From the NCBI RefSeq assembly GCF_001691415.1, contig NZ_LRRR01000002.1:248001-312000 (forward strand): a DNA stretch of 64,000 bases, written 5' to 3'. Made by a program: the position numbers and the translations under genes. The notes below the pieces were generated by a model, which was not told the origin of the DNA, did no database searches, and saw only the letters and a list, made by a program, of their open reading frames with translations. Each line of letters starts with the position of its first letter. Position 1 is the first letter of the stretch. The stretch comes from Pararhodobacter sp. CCB-MM2. GTDB taxonomy: Bacteria > Pseudomonadota > Alphaproteobacteria > Rhodobacterales > Rhodobacteraceae. Positions 54,780-63,177 of this stretch are shown one piece after another.

Positions 54780-55247
54780 ATGATCACTCACAAGACCAAG
54801 TACGCCCTCAAGGCCCTGATGGTGCTTGCGGACGAGGCGGGGGGTGATGGCGACGCCCTGCGCATTGAAGAGGTCGCCCTGCGCTCTGGCGCGCCGAAGC
54901 GGTTTCTTGAGCATATCCTTCTCGACCTCAAACGCGCCGGGCTGATCGGCAGCCGCCGCGGGCGCAACGGGGGCTATGAGCTGATCAAGAACCCGGCCCA
55001 TGTCTCGTTGGCCGAAGTGCTGCGCCTGATCGACGGCCCCCTCGCGCCCCTGCCCTGCCTGTCCCGGCGTGCCTATCAGCGGTGCGAGGATTGCACCGAC
55101 GAGGCGACCTGCCGCGTGCGCGCCGTTTTCGGCGGGTTCTACGCCACCTATCTTCTGATGATCGAATCGCTGACCCTGGCCGATTTGAAAGCGGACGAGA
55201 GCCCCCTCGAACGCTTTGCCCTGCCAACTCCCAGCGGCGGAGAATAA
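54780..55247 (+). CDS. Rrf2 family transcriptional regulator
   Basis: A 155-residue Rrf2 protein: KTKYALKALMVLADEAGGDG opens the wHTH; RSGAPKRFLEHILLDLKRAGLIGSRRGRNGGYEL is the recognition and wing region. Cysteines lie in PCLSRRAYQRCEDCTDEATC (four in an 18-residue stretch), so an iron-sulfur or thiol sensing role is possible, as in IscR, NsrR or CymR. It sits directly upstream of the sulfate importer operon, with dyad repeats between, so it probably regulates sulfur acquisition. Half-site-like CGTGATT also occurs before its own start. Confidence 0.9.
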   Translation: MITHKTKYALKALMVLADEAGGDGDALRIEEVALRSGAPKRFLEHILLDLKRAGLIGSRRGRNGGYELIKNPAHVSLAEVLRLIDGPLAPLPCLSRRAYQRCEDCTDEATCRVRAVFGGFYATYLLMIESLTLADLKADESPLERFALPTPSGGE

Positions 55248-55254
55248 TCCTCCA

Positions 55255-55318
55255 AATACACGACCAAAATAGGCGTGATTATTCCTTTGCAATACACGAC
55301 TAAATCTGTCGTTATTGT
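55255..55318 (+). promoter_or_regulatory. paired dyads upstream of the sulfate operon, probable Rrf2 sites
   Basis: AATACACGACCAAA (from 55255) and AATACACGACTAAA (from 55291) are near-identical direct repeats 36 bp apart. Each begins an imperfect inverted repeat: the first ends in GGCGTGATTATT, the second in GTCGTTATT. They precede sbp by about 65-125 bp and are the best candidate operators of the adjacent Rrf2 protein. Confidence 0.55.
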
Positions 55319-55321
55319 CGT

Positions 55322-55348
55322 GTCGCGACGGCGAATGCCGATCGCGAC
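55322..55348 (+). promoter_or_regulatory. leader stem-loop before sbp
   Basis: GTCGCGA-CGGC pairs with GCCG-A-TCGCGAC around a GAAT loop, with one bulged A. It would lie in or near the 5' leader of the sulfate operon. Not recognisable as any known riboswitch. Confidence 0.35.
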
Positions 55349-55381
55349 GCGATCAGACCGTGTTCAGCAAAGGAGCGACGC

Positions 55382-56425
55382 ATGTCCTACGCCCTTCCAA
55401 CCGGCCGCCACGCGCGGCGATTGAATCGACGCCTCGGCCTGTTCACCTTGGCCACGATGGCCCTTGCGGCCGGCGCCTTCCCCGGCCTCCCCGCGCAGGC
55501 GCAGGGGATAGAGCTGCTCAATGTCTCCTATGACCCGACGCGCGAATTCTACCGTGATTACAATGCGCTGTTCGCTGAGCATTGGGCATCGCTGGGCCAT
55601 GAGCCGATCACCATCCAGCAATCGCATGGGGGCTCGGGCGGTCAGGCGCGCGCGGTAATCGACGGACTCGGCGCCAGCGTGGTGACGCTGGCGCTGGCCG
55701 GCGATATCGACGTGATCGCCGAGCGTACGGGCCGCATCCCGGCGGATTGGCAGAGCCGTCTGCCGCAGAATTCCTCGCCCTATACCTCGACCATCGTGTT
55801 CCTGGTGCGGGAGGGCAATCCACTGGGGATCGAGGATTGGGACGATCTGGTGACCGGCGATGTGCAGGTCATCACGCCCAATCCCAAGACCTCGGGCGGG
55901 GCGCGCTGGAACTTCCTCGCCGCCTGGGCCTATGCCGAGGCGAACGGGCAGGATCCGCGCGATTTCGTGACGCAACTCTACCAGAATGTCCCGGTGCTCG
56001 ATACCGGCGCGCGCGGCGCGACCACGACCTTCACCCAGCGCGGCCTCGGCGATGTGCTGCTGGCTTGGGAGAACGAAGCCTTCCTTGCGCTGGCCGAGAT
56101 GGGCGAGGAGTCTTTCGACATCGTCGTGCCCTCGGTCTCGATCCGGGCCGAGCCGCCCGTCGCCCTGGTCGAGGGCAACCTGACCGATGACACCCAACGC
56201 GCGGCGGCTCAGGAATATCTCGAGTATCTCTATAGCCCTGAGGCGCAGGCCCTCGCGCTGCGGCACTATTACCGCGCTTGGGACACGTCGGCCGCGACAC
56301 CCGAGGACATCGCGCGCTTTCCCGATCTGACGCTGGTCACCATTGAGGATTTCGGCGGCTGGGAAACCGCACAGCCCGAAATCTTCGGTGATGGCGGCGT
56401 CTTCGACCAGATCTACGAGGAGTGA
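55382..56425 (+). CDS. sbp: sulfate ABC transporter substrate-binding protein
   Basis: A 347-residue sulfate-binding protein with a leader peptide (ATMALAAGAFPGLPAQAQG) followed by the hallmark IELLNVSYDPTREFYRDYNALF, IQQSHGGSGGQARAVIDGL, VITPNPKTSGGARWNFLAAWAYA and VPSVSIRAEPPVALVEGN. AAAGGAG stands before the ATG. It presents sulfate or thiosulfate to CysT/CysW. First structural gene of the operon. Confidence 0.96.
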   Translation: MSYALPTGRHARRLNRRLGLFTLATMALAAGAFPGLPAQAQGIELLNVSYDPTREFYRDYNALFAEHWASLGHEPITIQQSHGGSGGQARAVIDGLGASVVTLALAGDIDVIAERTGRIPADWQSRLPQNSSPYTSTIVFLVREGNPLGIEDWDDLVTGDVQVITPNPKTSGGARWNFLAAWAYAEANGQDPRDFVTQLYQNVPVLDTGARGATTTFTQRGLGDVLLAWENEAFLALAEMGEESFDIVVPSVSIRAEPPVALVEGNLTDDTQRAAAQEYLEYLYSPEAQALALRHYYRAWDTSAATPEDIARFPDLTLVTIEDFGGWETAQPEIFGDGGVFDQIYEE

Positions 56426-56429
56426 GCCC

Positions 56430-57269
56430 ATGACCGCCCTCCTGCTCCGCTCCCGCTCGCCGTTGCCGGGTTTCGGCCTGAGCTTCGGCATCACGCTGGC
56501 GATGCTGTCGCTGGTGGTCCTCCTGCCGATCGGCGCATTGCTGGGCAGGGGGGCGCTGATCGGTCCCGGCGAAATCTGGTCGATGCTGGACAGCCGCCGG
56601 GTCTGGAACGCGCTCGCACTGTCCTTCCGCGCGGCGCTGATCGCCTCGCTGTTCAACCTCGTCTTCGGCCTCGTGCTGGCCTGGGTACTGGTGCGCTACC
56701 GCTTCCCCGGCCGCCGGCTGGTCGACGCGGCCATCGACTTGCCTTTCGCGCTGCCCACCGCCGTGGCGGGCATCGCGCTGACCGCGCTCTACGCACCGAA
56801 CGGCGTGTTCGGCCGGCTGCTGGCGCCCCTCGGGCTGCAGGTCGCCTATACCGAGCGGGGCATCTGGCTGGCGCTGATCTTCATCGGCCTGCCCTTCGTG
56901 GTGCGCGCGGTACAACCGGTGATCGAGGATCTGGACGCGGAGGTCGAGGAAGCCTCGGCCACCTTGGGCGCGCGGCGCCTGACCACGTTGCGCCGGGTGG
57001 TGCTACCGACGCTGACACCGGCGCTGCTGACAGGCTTCGCGCTGGCTCTGGCGCGGTCGGTGGGCGAATACGGCTCGGTAATCTTCATCGCCGGCAACCT
57101 GCCCAACGTGACCGAGATCGCGCCGCTGCTGATCGTCATCCGGCTGGAGGAATTCAACTACGACGCCGCCACGGCGATTGGCCTCGCCATGCTGGCGATC
57201 AGCTTTGCCCTGCTCTTCCTCATCAACGCCCTGCAGGTCTGGAACCGACGGAGGATCGGCCATGCGTGA
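56430..57269 (+). CDS. cysT: sulfate ABC transporter permease CysT
   Basis: A 279-residue permease: LGFSLSFGITLAMLSL-like first helix (GFGLSFGITLAMLSLVVLLP), FRAALIASLFNLVFGLVLAWVLVRYRFPGRRLVDAAIDLPFALPTAVAGIALTALY, and the EAA-type loop ATLGARRLTTLRRVVLPTLTPALLTGFALALARSVGEYGSVIFI. The ATG at 56430 follows the sbp stop by 4 nt. It overlaps the start of the small ORF by 8 nt. One half of the sulfate channel. Confidence 0.95.
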   Translation: MTALLLRSRSPLPGFGLSFGITLAMLSLVVLLPIGALLGRGALIGPGEIWSMLDSRRVWNALALSFRAALIASLFNLVFGLVLAWVLVRYRFPGRRLVDAAIDLPFALPTAVAGIALTALYAPNGVFGRLLAPLGLQVAYTERGIWLALIFIGLPFVVRAVQPVIEDLDAEVEEASATLGARRLTTLRRVVLPTLTPALLTGFALALARSVGEYGSVIFIAGNLPNVTEIAPLLIVIRLEEFNYDAATAIGLAMLAISFALLFLINALQVWNRRRIGHA

Positions 57270-57513
57270 CAATACCGAGAACCGCCCCCCGCCCGGATCG
57301 GGCTTCGGCCTCGCCGTGGCGCTTGGCCTGCCCGGCTTCCTTACCGCCCTCGCCTTGTTCTGGGGCGGCGCCGGCTGGCCGCTCGCCGTGGCGATCCATG
57401 TCGGCGCGCAGATGCTGGCCGCGCTGACGCTGCTCGCCTGGGATTTCCGACCGTCCACCCGCCGTTTTCGCGGCTTATTCCCGGAGGCCCTGCATGTCCC
57501 TCTCGCGGTCTGA
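57262..57513 (+). CDS. small two-helix membrane protein within the sulfate importer operon
   Basis: An 83-residue protein not recognised as a known family. It has two hydrophobic segments (FGLAVALGLPGFLTALALFWGGA and PLAVAIHVGAQMLAALTLLAW) and a charged tail RPSTRRFRGLFPE. It exactly bridges the gap between cysT and cysW: its ATG overlaps the cysT stop by 8 nt and its end overlaps the cysW start by 20 nt. Coupled starts argue that it is translated. It may be an accessory subunit of the importer; that is inference. Confidence 0.65.
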   Translation: MRDNTENRPPPGSGFGLAVALGLPGFLTALALFWGGAGWPLAVAIHVGAQMLAALTLLAWDFRPSTRRFRGLFPEALHVPLAV

Positions 57514-58375
57514 CGCGCCCCGCCCCGCCCGCGCCTTCACCCCGGTCACGACCGAGCCCACGGGCGCGCGCCGGGCCCTGATCGGCGGCGCGATGCTGCT
57601 GGTCGCGCTGATCCTCTTCGCGCCCCTGATCGCGGTCTTCGCGGAAGCCTTGTCGCAGGGCTGGGGCGCGGTGAGCGAGGCCCTGTCCAGCGCGGATGCC
57701 CGCGCCGCGATCCGCCTGACGATCCTCACCGCGGTGCTGGCGGTGCCCCTGAACGCGGTGTTCGGCATCGCCGCCGCCTGGGCCATCGCGCGCTTCGATT
57801 TCCGCGGCAAGGCTTTCCTGATCACGCTGATCGACCTGCCCTTCTCGGTCTCGCCGGTGGTGGCCGGGCTGTCGCTGGTGTTGCTCTATGGCGTGAACAC
57901 CAGCTTCGGCGCCTGGCTGCAGGGCCACGATGTGACCATCGTCTTCGCCTTCCCGGCGATCCTGCTGGCCACGCTCTTCGTCACCTTCCCCTTCGTCGCG
58001 CGCGAGCTTATCCCGGTGATGATGGAGCAAGGCGCAGCCGAGGAAGAGGCGGCGCTCACGCTCGGCGCCTCAGGCTGGCGGGTGTTCCGCACCGTGACGC
58101 TGCCGAATATCCGCTGGGCGCTGCTCTATGGCGTGCTTCTGTCCAACGCCCGCGCGATGGGGGAATTCGGCGCGGTGGCGGTGGTCTCCGGCAAGATCCG
58201 CGGCGAGACCACCACCATGCCGATCATGATCGAGATGCTCTACAACGAGTACCTCGCCGTTGCCGCCTTCTCGCTGGCCTCGGTACTGGCGCTGCTGGCG
58301 CTGCTCACCCTTGCCCTGAAATCCCTGCTGGAATGGCGCCATGCCGGCCTTTTGGCCGCCACGCGCCGCCATTGA
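57494..58375 (+). CDS. cysW: sulfate ABC transporter permease CysW
   Basis: A 293-residue permease: ALIGGAMLLVALILFAPLIAVFAEALSQGWGAVSEAL, then AIRLTILTAVLAVPLNAVFGIAAAWAIARFDFRGKAFLITLIDLPFSVSPVVAGLSLVLLYG, and the EAA loop AALTLGASGWRVFRTVTLPNIRWALLYGVLLSNARAMGEFGAVAVVSG. GGAGG precedes the ATG. Partner of CysT; cysA starts 18 nt after its stop. Confidence 0.96.
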   Translation: MSLSRSDAPRPARAFTPVTTEPTGARRALIGGAMLLVALILFAPLIAVFAEALSQGWGAVSEALSSADARAAIRLTILTAVLAVPLNAVFGIAAAWAIARFDFRGKAFLITLIDLPFSVSPVVAGLSLVLLYGVNTSFGAWLQGHDVTIVFAFPAILLATLFVTFPFVARELIPVMMEQGAAEEEAALTLGASGWRVFRTVTLPNIRWALLYGVLLSNARAMGEFGAVAVVSGKIRGETTTMPIMIEMLYNEYLAVAAFSLASVLALLALLTLALKSLLEWRHAGLLAATRRH

Positions 58376-58393
58376 CCCCGAATGGAGTTTGCC

Positions 58394-59113
58394 ATGAATA
58401 TCGATATCGACGACCTGGCCAAGGATTTCGGCGCCACTCGCGCGCTGGACCCCGTGCGGCTGACCATCTCCTCGGGCGCGTTGGTGGCGCTGCTGGGGCC
58501 TTCGGGCTCGGGCAAGACAACGCTCCTGCGCATCCTCGCGGGGCTCGATTTCCCCAGTTCGGGGCGGGTGCTGTTTGACGGGCGCGACGCGACCGGCCTG
58601 TCGGTGCAGGAACGCCGCGCGGGTTTCGTGTTCCAGCATTACGCGCTGTTCCGGCATATGTCGGTCTTCGAGAACATCGCCTATGGCCTGCGGGCCCGCC
58701 CTCGCCGCGAACGTCCGGCCGAGGCCGAGATCACCCGCCGGGTCACCAACCTGCTGGCGATGATCCGCCTGCCCGACATCGCCGCGCGCTATCCCTCGCA
58801 GCTGTCAGGGGGCCAGCGCCAGCGGGTCGCGCTGGCCCGCGCGCTGGCGATCGAGCCGCGGATGCTCTTGCTGGACGAGCCCTTCGGCGCGCTCGATGCC
58901 CGCGTGCGTCGGGAGCTGCGTCAGGGCCTGCGCGAGATCCATGACCGCACCGGGCTCACCACCGTCTTCGTGACGCATGATCAGGAGGAGGCGATGGAAC
59001 TGGCCGATCTGGTGGTGGTCATGTCGATGGGCCGGATCGAGCAGATCGGCAAACCCGCCGAAATCCGCGCCCGCCCTGCCAGCGATTTCGTACGCGACTT
59101 CGTCACGGGTTAG
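58394..59113 (+). CDS. cysA: sulfate ABC transporter ATP-binding protein (short CysA)
   Basis: A 239-residue ATPase: Walker [11 protein letters not shown]-loop [23 protein letters not shown], signature [19 protein letters not shown], Walker [12 protein letters not shown] and [27 protein letters not shown]. The ATG at 58394 follows GGAG. It stops soon after the nucleotide-binding domain (VRDFVTG), lacking the roughly 100-residue C-terminal regulatory domain of typical CysA proteins of about 350 residues. Confidence 0.93.
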   Translation: MNIDIDDLAKDFGATRALDPVRLTISSGALVALLGPSGSGKTTLLRILAGLDFPSSGRVLFDGRDATGLSVQERRAGFVFQHYALFRHMSVFENIAYGLRARPRRERPAEAEITRRVTNLLAMIRLPDIAARYPSQLSGGQRQRVALARALAIEPRMLLLDEPFGALDARVRRELRQGLREIHDRTGLTTVFVTHDQEEAMELADLVVVMSMGRIEQIGKPAEIRARPASDFVRDFVTG

Positions 59114-59199
59114 GCGCGCGACCTGCCGAGGGGACAGCCGGCCCGCAGGGTGTCGCCAGCCGCAAAGACCCGACCAACAGCGATGGGAGATCGCCCAAG

Positions 59200-59679
59200 A
59201 TGACCGCACAGACCCTTGACCGCATCGACCGGAAGATCCTCCAAGCACTGATGGAGGACGCGACCCTGCCTGTTGCGCAGCTTGCCGACAGGGTCGGCCT
59301 TTCTCAGACGCCGTGCTGGAAGCGGGTGCAAAAGCTCGAGGCCTTGGGCGTCATCACCCGACGCGTCGCGATCGTGGATCCGGCGTCGATCGGTCTGGGC
59401 CTGACGGTCTTCGTTGAAATAGAGGCTCTGGATCACACGCCGGAATGGCGGGCCGTAATGCGCGAGATCGTCCGCAACCTGCCCGCGATCGTCAGCGTGC
59501 ATCGTTTGGCGGGCGAGGTCGATTACCTGCTGAAGGTGGTGGTGCCCGACATGGCCGCCTTCGACCTGTTCTATCTGGACCTCAGCCGCCGCATGCCTTG
59601 CCGCAACATCACCTCCAAGTTCTCGATGGAGGTCATTCTGGACACCACGGCTCTGCCAATCGAGATTGATGTCCCCTGA
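59200..59679 (+). CDS. Lrp/AsnC family transcriptional regulator
   Basis: A 159-residue Lrp/AsnC protein: LDRIDRKILQALMEDATLPVAQLADRVGLSQTPCWKRVQKLEALGVI is the HTH with the family's SxTPCWxRVxxLE recognition helix, then the RAM domain (GLTVFVEIEALDHTPEWRAVM, VHRLAGEVDYLLKVVVPDMAAFDLFYLDL). It lies 86 bp after cysA. Probably responds to an amino acid; its target is not evident, although cysteine metabolism is plausible from the neighbours. Confidence 0.9.
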   Translation: MTAQTLDRIDRKILQALMEDATLPVAQLADRVGLSQTPCWKRVQKLEALGVITRRVAIVDPASIGLGLTVFVEIEALDHTPEWRAVMREIVRNLPAIVSVHRLAGEVDYLLKVVVPDMAAFDLFYLDLSRRMPCRNITSKFSMEVILDTTALPIEIDVP

Positions 59680-59689
59680 AGGGCGCGGC

Positions 59690-59716
59690 GTCCGCTTGCC
59701 GTCAAAGCAAGCGGAC
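59690..59716. terminator. hairpin between converging lrp-type and nicO-type genes
   Basis: GTCCGCTTGC and GCAAGCGGAC form a perfect 10-bp stem with a seven-base loop. It overlaps the last codons of the NicO-type gene. No T-run is obvious on either side, so termination efficiency is uncertain. Confidence 0.45.
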
Positions 59717-60616
59717 AGCCGTGACCCCGGCGACGATCAGGATTGCGCTGCCCAGCAGCAACTCGGCGACCACCAGCCCGCGGAACACCGCGCCCTGCTC
59801 CGGCAGGAACCGCAGCACCCCTCGCCGGGCAGCGGTGGCGGCAAGGCCGGCGGACAGTGTCACGGTCATGGTCCCCACCCCCATGGCCAGCGCGCCGATG
59901 ATGCCGATGGCATCCAGATCCAGCCGCCATGTGAGGAACAGCACGAACAAGGCGCTGGTGCAGGGCCGCAACGCGACACTGGCGATCAGCGCGACCGTTT
60001 CCTTCCAGCTTCCCGCCGCCGCCAAACTGGCCGGGTCCGCCGCATGGCTATGGCCGCAGCCGCAGCTATCGTCATGAGGGCCGTGGTGATGGACATGCGG
60101 GGCCGGCGGGTGATCCATGCCGGGCGCGGATACTGTCAGCCGTCGCACGGCGCGCAAGGCGACCATCAGGCCCAGCAAGGCAAGAAAGGCAAACGAGATC
60201 GGCTCGATCCGGCTGGCCAGGGCCTCGACACTGTCACGCGCCCCGTTCAACAGCCACACGGCGCCATAGACGACCAGCACGGCCGTCACGCTTTGCAAGA
60301 AGCTCGACAGGCCCGCCAGCATCATGATCCGCGACGACGCAACCGGCGCGGCGGCCGCATAGGCGGCGATCACGCCCTTGCCGTGGCCGGGTCCGAGGGC
60401 ATGAAGCAAGCCATAGAGATAGCACAGGCCGAAGAAGCTCAGCACCGCCCCCGGCTGCCCGTTGCGCATCGCCCGCAAGGCCCCGGCGAGCGCATTCTGG
60501 GACTGCCGCTGAACGTCGAGCGCCATCTCGGCGAGGCTCGACTGGAACGCGACAGCCAGCAGGGCCAGCCCGACAAAGACCGCAAGCCCGAGCGCGAGGA
60601 CGATCAGTCTGCGCAT
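59702..60616 (-). CDS. NicO/RcnA-type metal permease
   Basis: A 304-residue membrane protein with about seven helices. LLHALGPGHGKGVIAAYAAA is the conserved HAxGPGHGKG metal-site helix of the NicO family. A histidine-rich loop (DHPPAPHVHHHGPHDDSCGCGHSHA) lies in the middle; VALRPCTSALFVLF is the second signature. The family moves nickel or cobalt. The operon here starts at a Zur-type box, so zinc is a possible substrate. It overlaps the DUF1007 gene by 13 nt and is last in the operon. Confidence 0.9.
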   Translation of the reverse strand: MRRLIVLALGLAVFVGLALLAVAFQSSLAEMALDVQRQSQNALAGALRAMRNGQPGAVLSFFGLCYLYGLLHALGPGHGKGVIAAYAAAAPVASSRIMMLAGLSSFLQSVTAVLVVYGAVWLLNGARDSVEALASRIEPISFAFLALLGLMVALRAVRRLTVSAPGMDHPPAPHVHHHGPHDDSCGCGHSHAADPASLAAAGSWKETVALIASVALRPCTSALFVLFLTWRLDLDAIGIIGALAMGVGTMTVTLSAGLAATAARRGVLRFLPEQGAVFRGLVVAELLLGSAILIVAGVTAVRLL

Positions 60617-61272
60617 GACAGGGTGAAGATGTCGGCAAAGGCGTCGCCGACCAAAGGTTCCTGATCCTGCATCAGGATCTGCTCTTCCGTCAGCCCGCCG
60701 AGCAGCCGTTCATAGAGGCTTCGTGCCGCGCCGAGATCGGCCTCCGTGCGTGTCACGTCGCACCCCAGATCCGCCGTGATCGTCGGAAGCTCAGGCACGT
60801 CGTAGTATATGTAATAGGTCGGGTCATAGGCCTGAAGCTGCAAGGTCAGGCCTTCCGTCGGGATTGGTGCTGTCAGCGGCCTGCGGAAATCGAGGGTGAA
60901 CTGCCCCTCGCTCAAGGTGACGATCATCTCGTCAGGCCGCCCGAGGGGAATCGCCTGCCCCGCCACCCTGAGGCTGAGATCACCCGCATAATCGTCGGGC
61001 CAATCGCTGAACCGCACGGCCAGATCCGCGCGTTCCTCGGGCGACAGCATCCCGTCGCCATCCCTGTCGAGGTCCAGATCTTCAAGCGTCAGCAGGGACA
61101 TGAGCTCATCCCAGACCCAGACGACATGCACGCTTGCCAGCCGCCCCTCGGCATCGGTCTCAAAAGTGAGATGTGTCTCCACGAATTCATGCGGATGCGC
61201 CACCGCGCGATCCGGCTCAAGACCGGCGACGGCGAGGCACAGGAGGAGAACGGCGAGACAGCGCATGGGCAT
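60604..61272 (-). CDS. DUF1007 family periplasmic protein
   Basis: A 222-residue secreted protein. Signal peptide MRCLAVLLLCLAVAGLEPDRAVA is followed by the DUF1007 hallmark HPHEFVETHLTF, a typical metal-binding N terminus once processed. An EF-hand-like DLDRDGDGMLSPEE loop is in the middle, and YDPTYYIYYDVP is conserved. DUF1007 proteins are regularly found beside NicO permeases and are thought to present metal to them. Coupled to the permease gene by overlap. An alternative start is the ATG at 61266. Confidence 0.88.
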   Translation of the reverse strand: MPMRCLAVLLLCLAVAGLEPDRAVAHPHEFVETHLTFETDAEGRLASVHVVWVWDELMSLLTLEDLDLDRDGDGMLSPEERADLAVRFSDWPDDYAGDLSLRVAGQAIPLGRPDEMIVTLSEGQFTLDFRRPLTAPIPTEGLTLQLQAYDPTYYIYYDVPELPTITADLGCDVTRTEADLGAARSLYERLLGGLTEEQILMQDQEPLVGDAFADIFTLSCAD

Positions 61273-61339
61273 GGCTTAGGACAGCCGACAGCGAATGGCC
61301 ATTCACAACTTGCCGCGCCAAGGGCTGGGGATCTTCGGG

Positions 61340-61597
61340 TCATGTCGCCCACCCGTCGCGCGACAACATCGACCGTTCGGCGCGCGAAAGATGCGCCAGC
61401 GCCTGTGCCGTGTCGCCATCATAGCGCGTCAGCGATCGCCGCCAGATCTTCAGCGCAGACTGTGGCGACCACGGCAGCGCCGCCTGCGCCAGCCATCCGC
61501 GAAGCTCGGGCGGCAGGCGGTCGAAAGTCGACATCGGGTTGCCGCGCGCTGCCCGCCGCTTCAGACCGCTGCGCAGGTTGGACGAAGGCCCGGTCAC
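61340..61597 (-). CDS. small DUF6525-like protein
   Basis: An 85-residue basic protein: SGLKRRAARGNPMSTFDRLPPELRGWLAQAALPWSPQSALKIWRRSL. The RxxRGxPM...LPPELRxWLAxAALPWSP pattern is that of a family common in Rhodobacterales and of unknown function, which I recall as DUF6525. It starts 10 nt after the GTPase stop and belongs to the same probable Zur operon. Confidence 0.7.
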   Translation of the reverse strand: MTGPSSNLRSGLKRRAARGNPMSTFDRLPPELRGWLAQAALPWSPQSALKIWRRSLTRYDGDTAQALAHLSRAERSMLSRDGWAT

Positions 61598-61607
61598 GGC
61601 GCGCCCC

Positions 61608-62828
61608 TCAGGCCGCTTGCGGCGCGCGGCGCCAGACCGGGAACGGATCGGGTAGATCTTGCCACAGCTGCGGGGTGAAACCCTCGGCGTCGTTTATCAG
61701 CGCCGCATCCAGCGCCGCCGTGATCGCGGCGCGGTCCATGCCGGTGCCGATGAACACCAGCTCCTGCCGGCGGTCACCGAAGGGCTCCTGCCAATGGGCC
61801 TCCAGATAGGCACGCGCCTGAGGGTGATCGGGCCGCCGGTCCTCGGGCACGGTCGCCCACCAGATGCCCAAGGGCTTGACGCTGGACAAGGCCCCGGCGA
61901 GCGAGAATTCCGCCAGCCAATCCGGGCGGGTGGCGATCCAGAAATGCCCCTTGGCCCGGATCACGCCGCTCAGGGAGCCGTTCAGCACATCGTGGACCCG
62001 CTGCGGGTGGAACGGCCGTCGCGCGCGGTAGACGAAGGACGAGACGCCGTATTCTTCGGTCTCCGGCACATGATCGGCGAAGCCATAGAGCTCCTTGGCC
62101 CACAACGGATTCATCTGCGCCTTGTCGAAGTCGAAAAGCCCGGTGTCGAAGATCCGGTCCTGCGCGACACGGCCATAATCGGCCTCGATGATCTGCGCCT
62201 CGGGATTGAGCGCCGTGACGATCTTGCGCGCGGCGTCCAGTCGCGCGGGCCCGGCATCGCCCGCCTTGTTGAGCACCACCACATCGGCAAATTCGATCTG
62301 GTCGACCAACAGGTCCACGAGGGTCCGTTCATCCTGCTCGCCCAAAGATTCCCCGCGATCCTTGAGGAAATCATGGCTGCTGTAATCGCCCAGCAGGTTC
62401 ACCGCATCGACGACCGTAACCATGGTGTCCAGCCGCGCCACGTCGCTCAGGCTCTCGCCGTCTTCGTCGCGGAAATCGAAGGTCGCGGCGACGGGCAAGG
62501 GCTCGGAGATGCCGGTGCTTTCGATCAGCAGGTAGTCGAAGCGCCCCTCATGGGCGAGGCGCCGCACCTCGACCAACAGGTCGTCGCGCAGGGTGCAGCA
62601 GATGCAGCCATTGGACATCTCGACCAGCTTTTCTTCGGTATGGCTCAGATCGGCACCGCCTTCGCGCACCAGATCGGCGTCGATGTTCACCTCGGACATG
62701 TCATTGACGATGACCGCGACCCGTCGGCCGTCCCGATTGTTCAGGACGCTGTTCAAGAGGGTGGTCTTCCCGGCCCCTAGAAAGCCCGAGAGGACGGTCA
62801 CAGGGAGGCGCTTGTCGGTGGCTGGCAT
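61608..62828 (-). CDS. CobW/ZigA-type COG0523 GTPase, probable zinc chaperone
   Basis: A 406-residue COG0523 G3E GTPase: Walker [10 protein letters not shown] (residues 15-23), the metal motif [12 protein letters not shown] with Cys75, Cys77 and Cys78, Walker [10 protein letters not shown], and NKAGD for guanine. The C-terminal CobW_C domain ([39 protein letters not shown]) follows. These proteins hand metals, often zinc, to client enzymes when metal is scarce. A Zur-type box sits 24 bp upstream, supporting a zinc role. First gene of the operon. Confidence 0.93.
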   Translation of the reverse strand: MPATDKRLPVTVLSGFLGAGKTTLLNSVLNNRDGRRVAVIVNDMSEVNIDADLVREGGADLSHTEEKLVEMSNGCICCTLRDDLLVEVRRLAHEGRFDYLLIESTGISEPLPVAATFDFRDEDGESLSDVARLDTMVTVVDAVNLLGDYSSHDFLKDRGESLGEQDERTLVDLLVDQIEFADVVVLNKAGDAGPARLDAARKIVTALNPEAQIIEADYGRVAQDRIFDTGLFDFDKAQMNPLWAKELYGFADHVPETEEYGVSSFVYRARRPFHPQRVHDVLNGSLSGVIRAKGHFWIATRPDWLAEFSLAGALSSVKPLGIWWATVPEDRRPDHPQARAYLEAHWQEPFGDRRQELVFIGTGMDRAAITAALDAALINDAEGFTPQLWQDLPDPFPVWRRAPQAA

Positions 62829-63177
62829 TGGAGGTCTCGGCTCTACAAAGTAGTTATGTTATACTATAACTATCCGAAGACTGAAACGATGCGCAAGCCC
62901 CAACACGCGTCGCGGCGGCGATGAAGGGAAGCCGTGGCTGTCAGGAACATGGCCAAGCAAGCCGGCGCGTCGGAGGTTGGGACCTGCGCCTGGGGTCTGC
63001 CGCCCTTCGGGATGTTGTAGGCCATGAGCTGACGCGCGAAGGCCTCTCACGCCGCGTTCACCGTTGGGCTGCCATCAGGTCACGCCCGTGACCAAACCAT
63101 GCCGATCACCAGAAACCGGCCCAGTTGTGTCGCGGCTGACCTTGCCGAGCCTGTTGAGGCCACAGCCATGGGTCAGG
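62829..63177. other. intergenic region with Zur box; rest unassigned
   Basis: Beyond the Zur site at 62852-62871, this 349-bp stretch shows only short frames without recognisable domains on either strand. It separates the metal operon from the end of the hypothetical gene on the same strand. Confidence 0.45.
62852..62871 (-). promoter_or_regulatory. Zur-type operator upstream of the CobW-type gene
   Basis: AGTTATGTTATACTATAACT is a near-perfect 20-bp dyad (AGTTAT...ATAACT) closely matching alphaproteobacterial Zur boxes of the GTTATNNTATANNATAAC style. It stands out as A/T-rich in high-G+C surroundings and begins 24 bp before the GTPase start, overlapping the likely promoter. Confidence 0.85.

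Noticed and set aside
62859..63050. 63-codon minus-strand frame upstream of the Zur box
   Set aside because: It would start and end within an intergenic area, overlaps the Zur site, and has no recognisable features.
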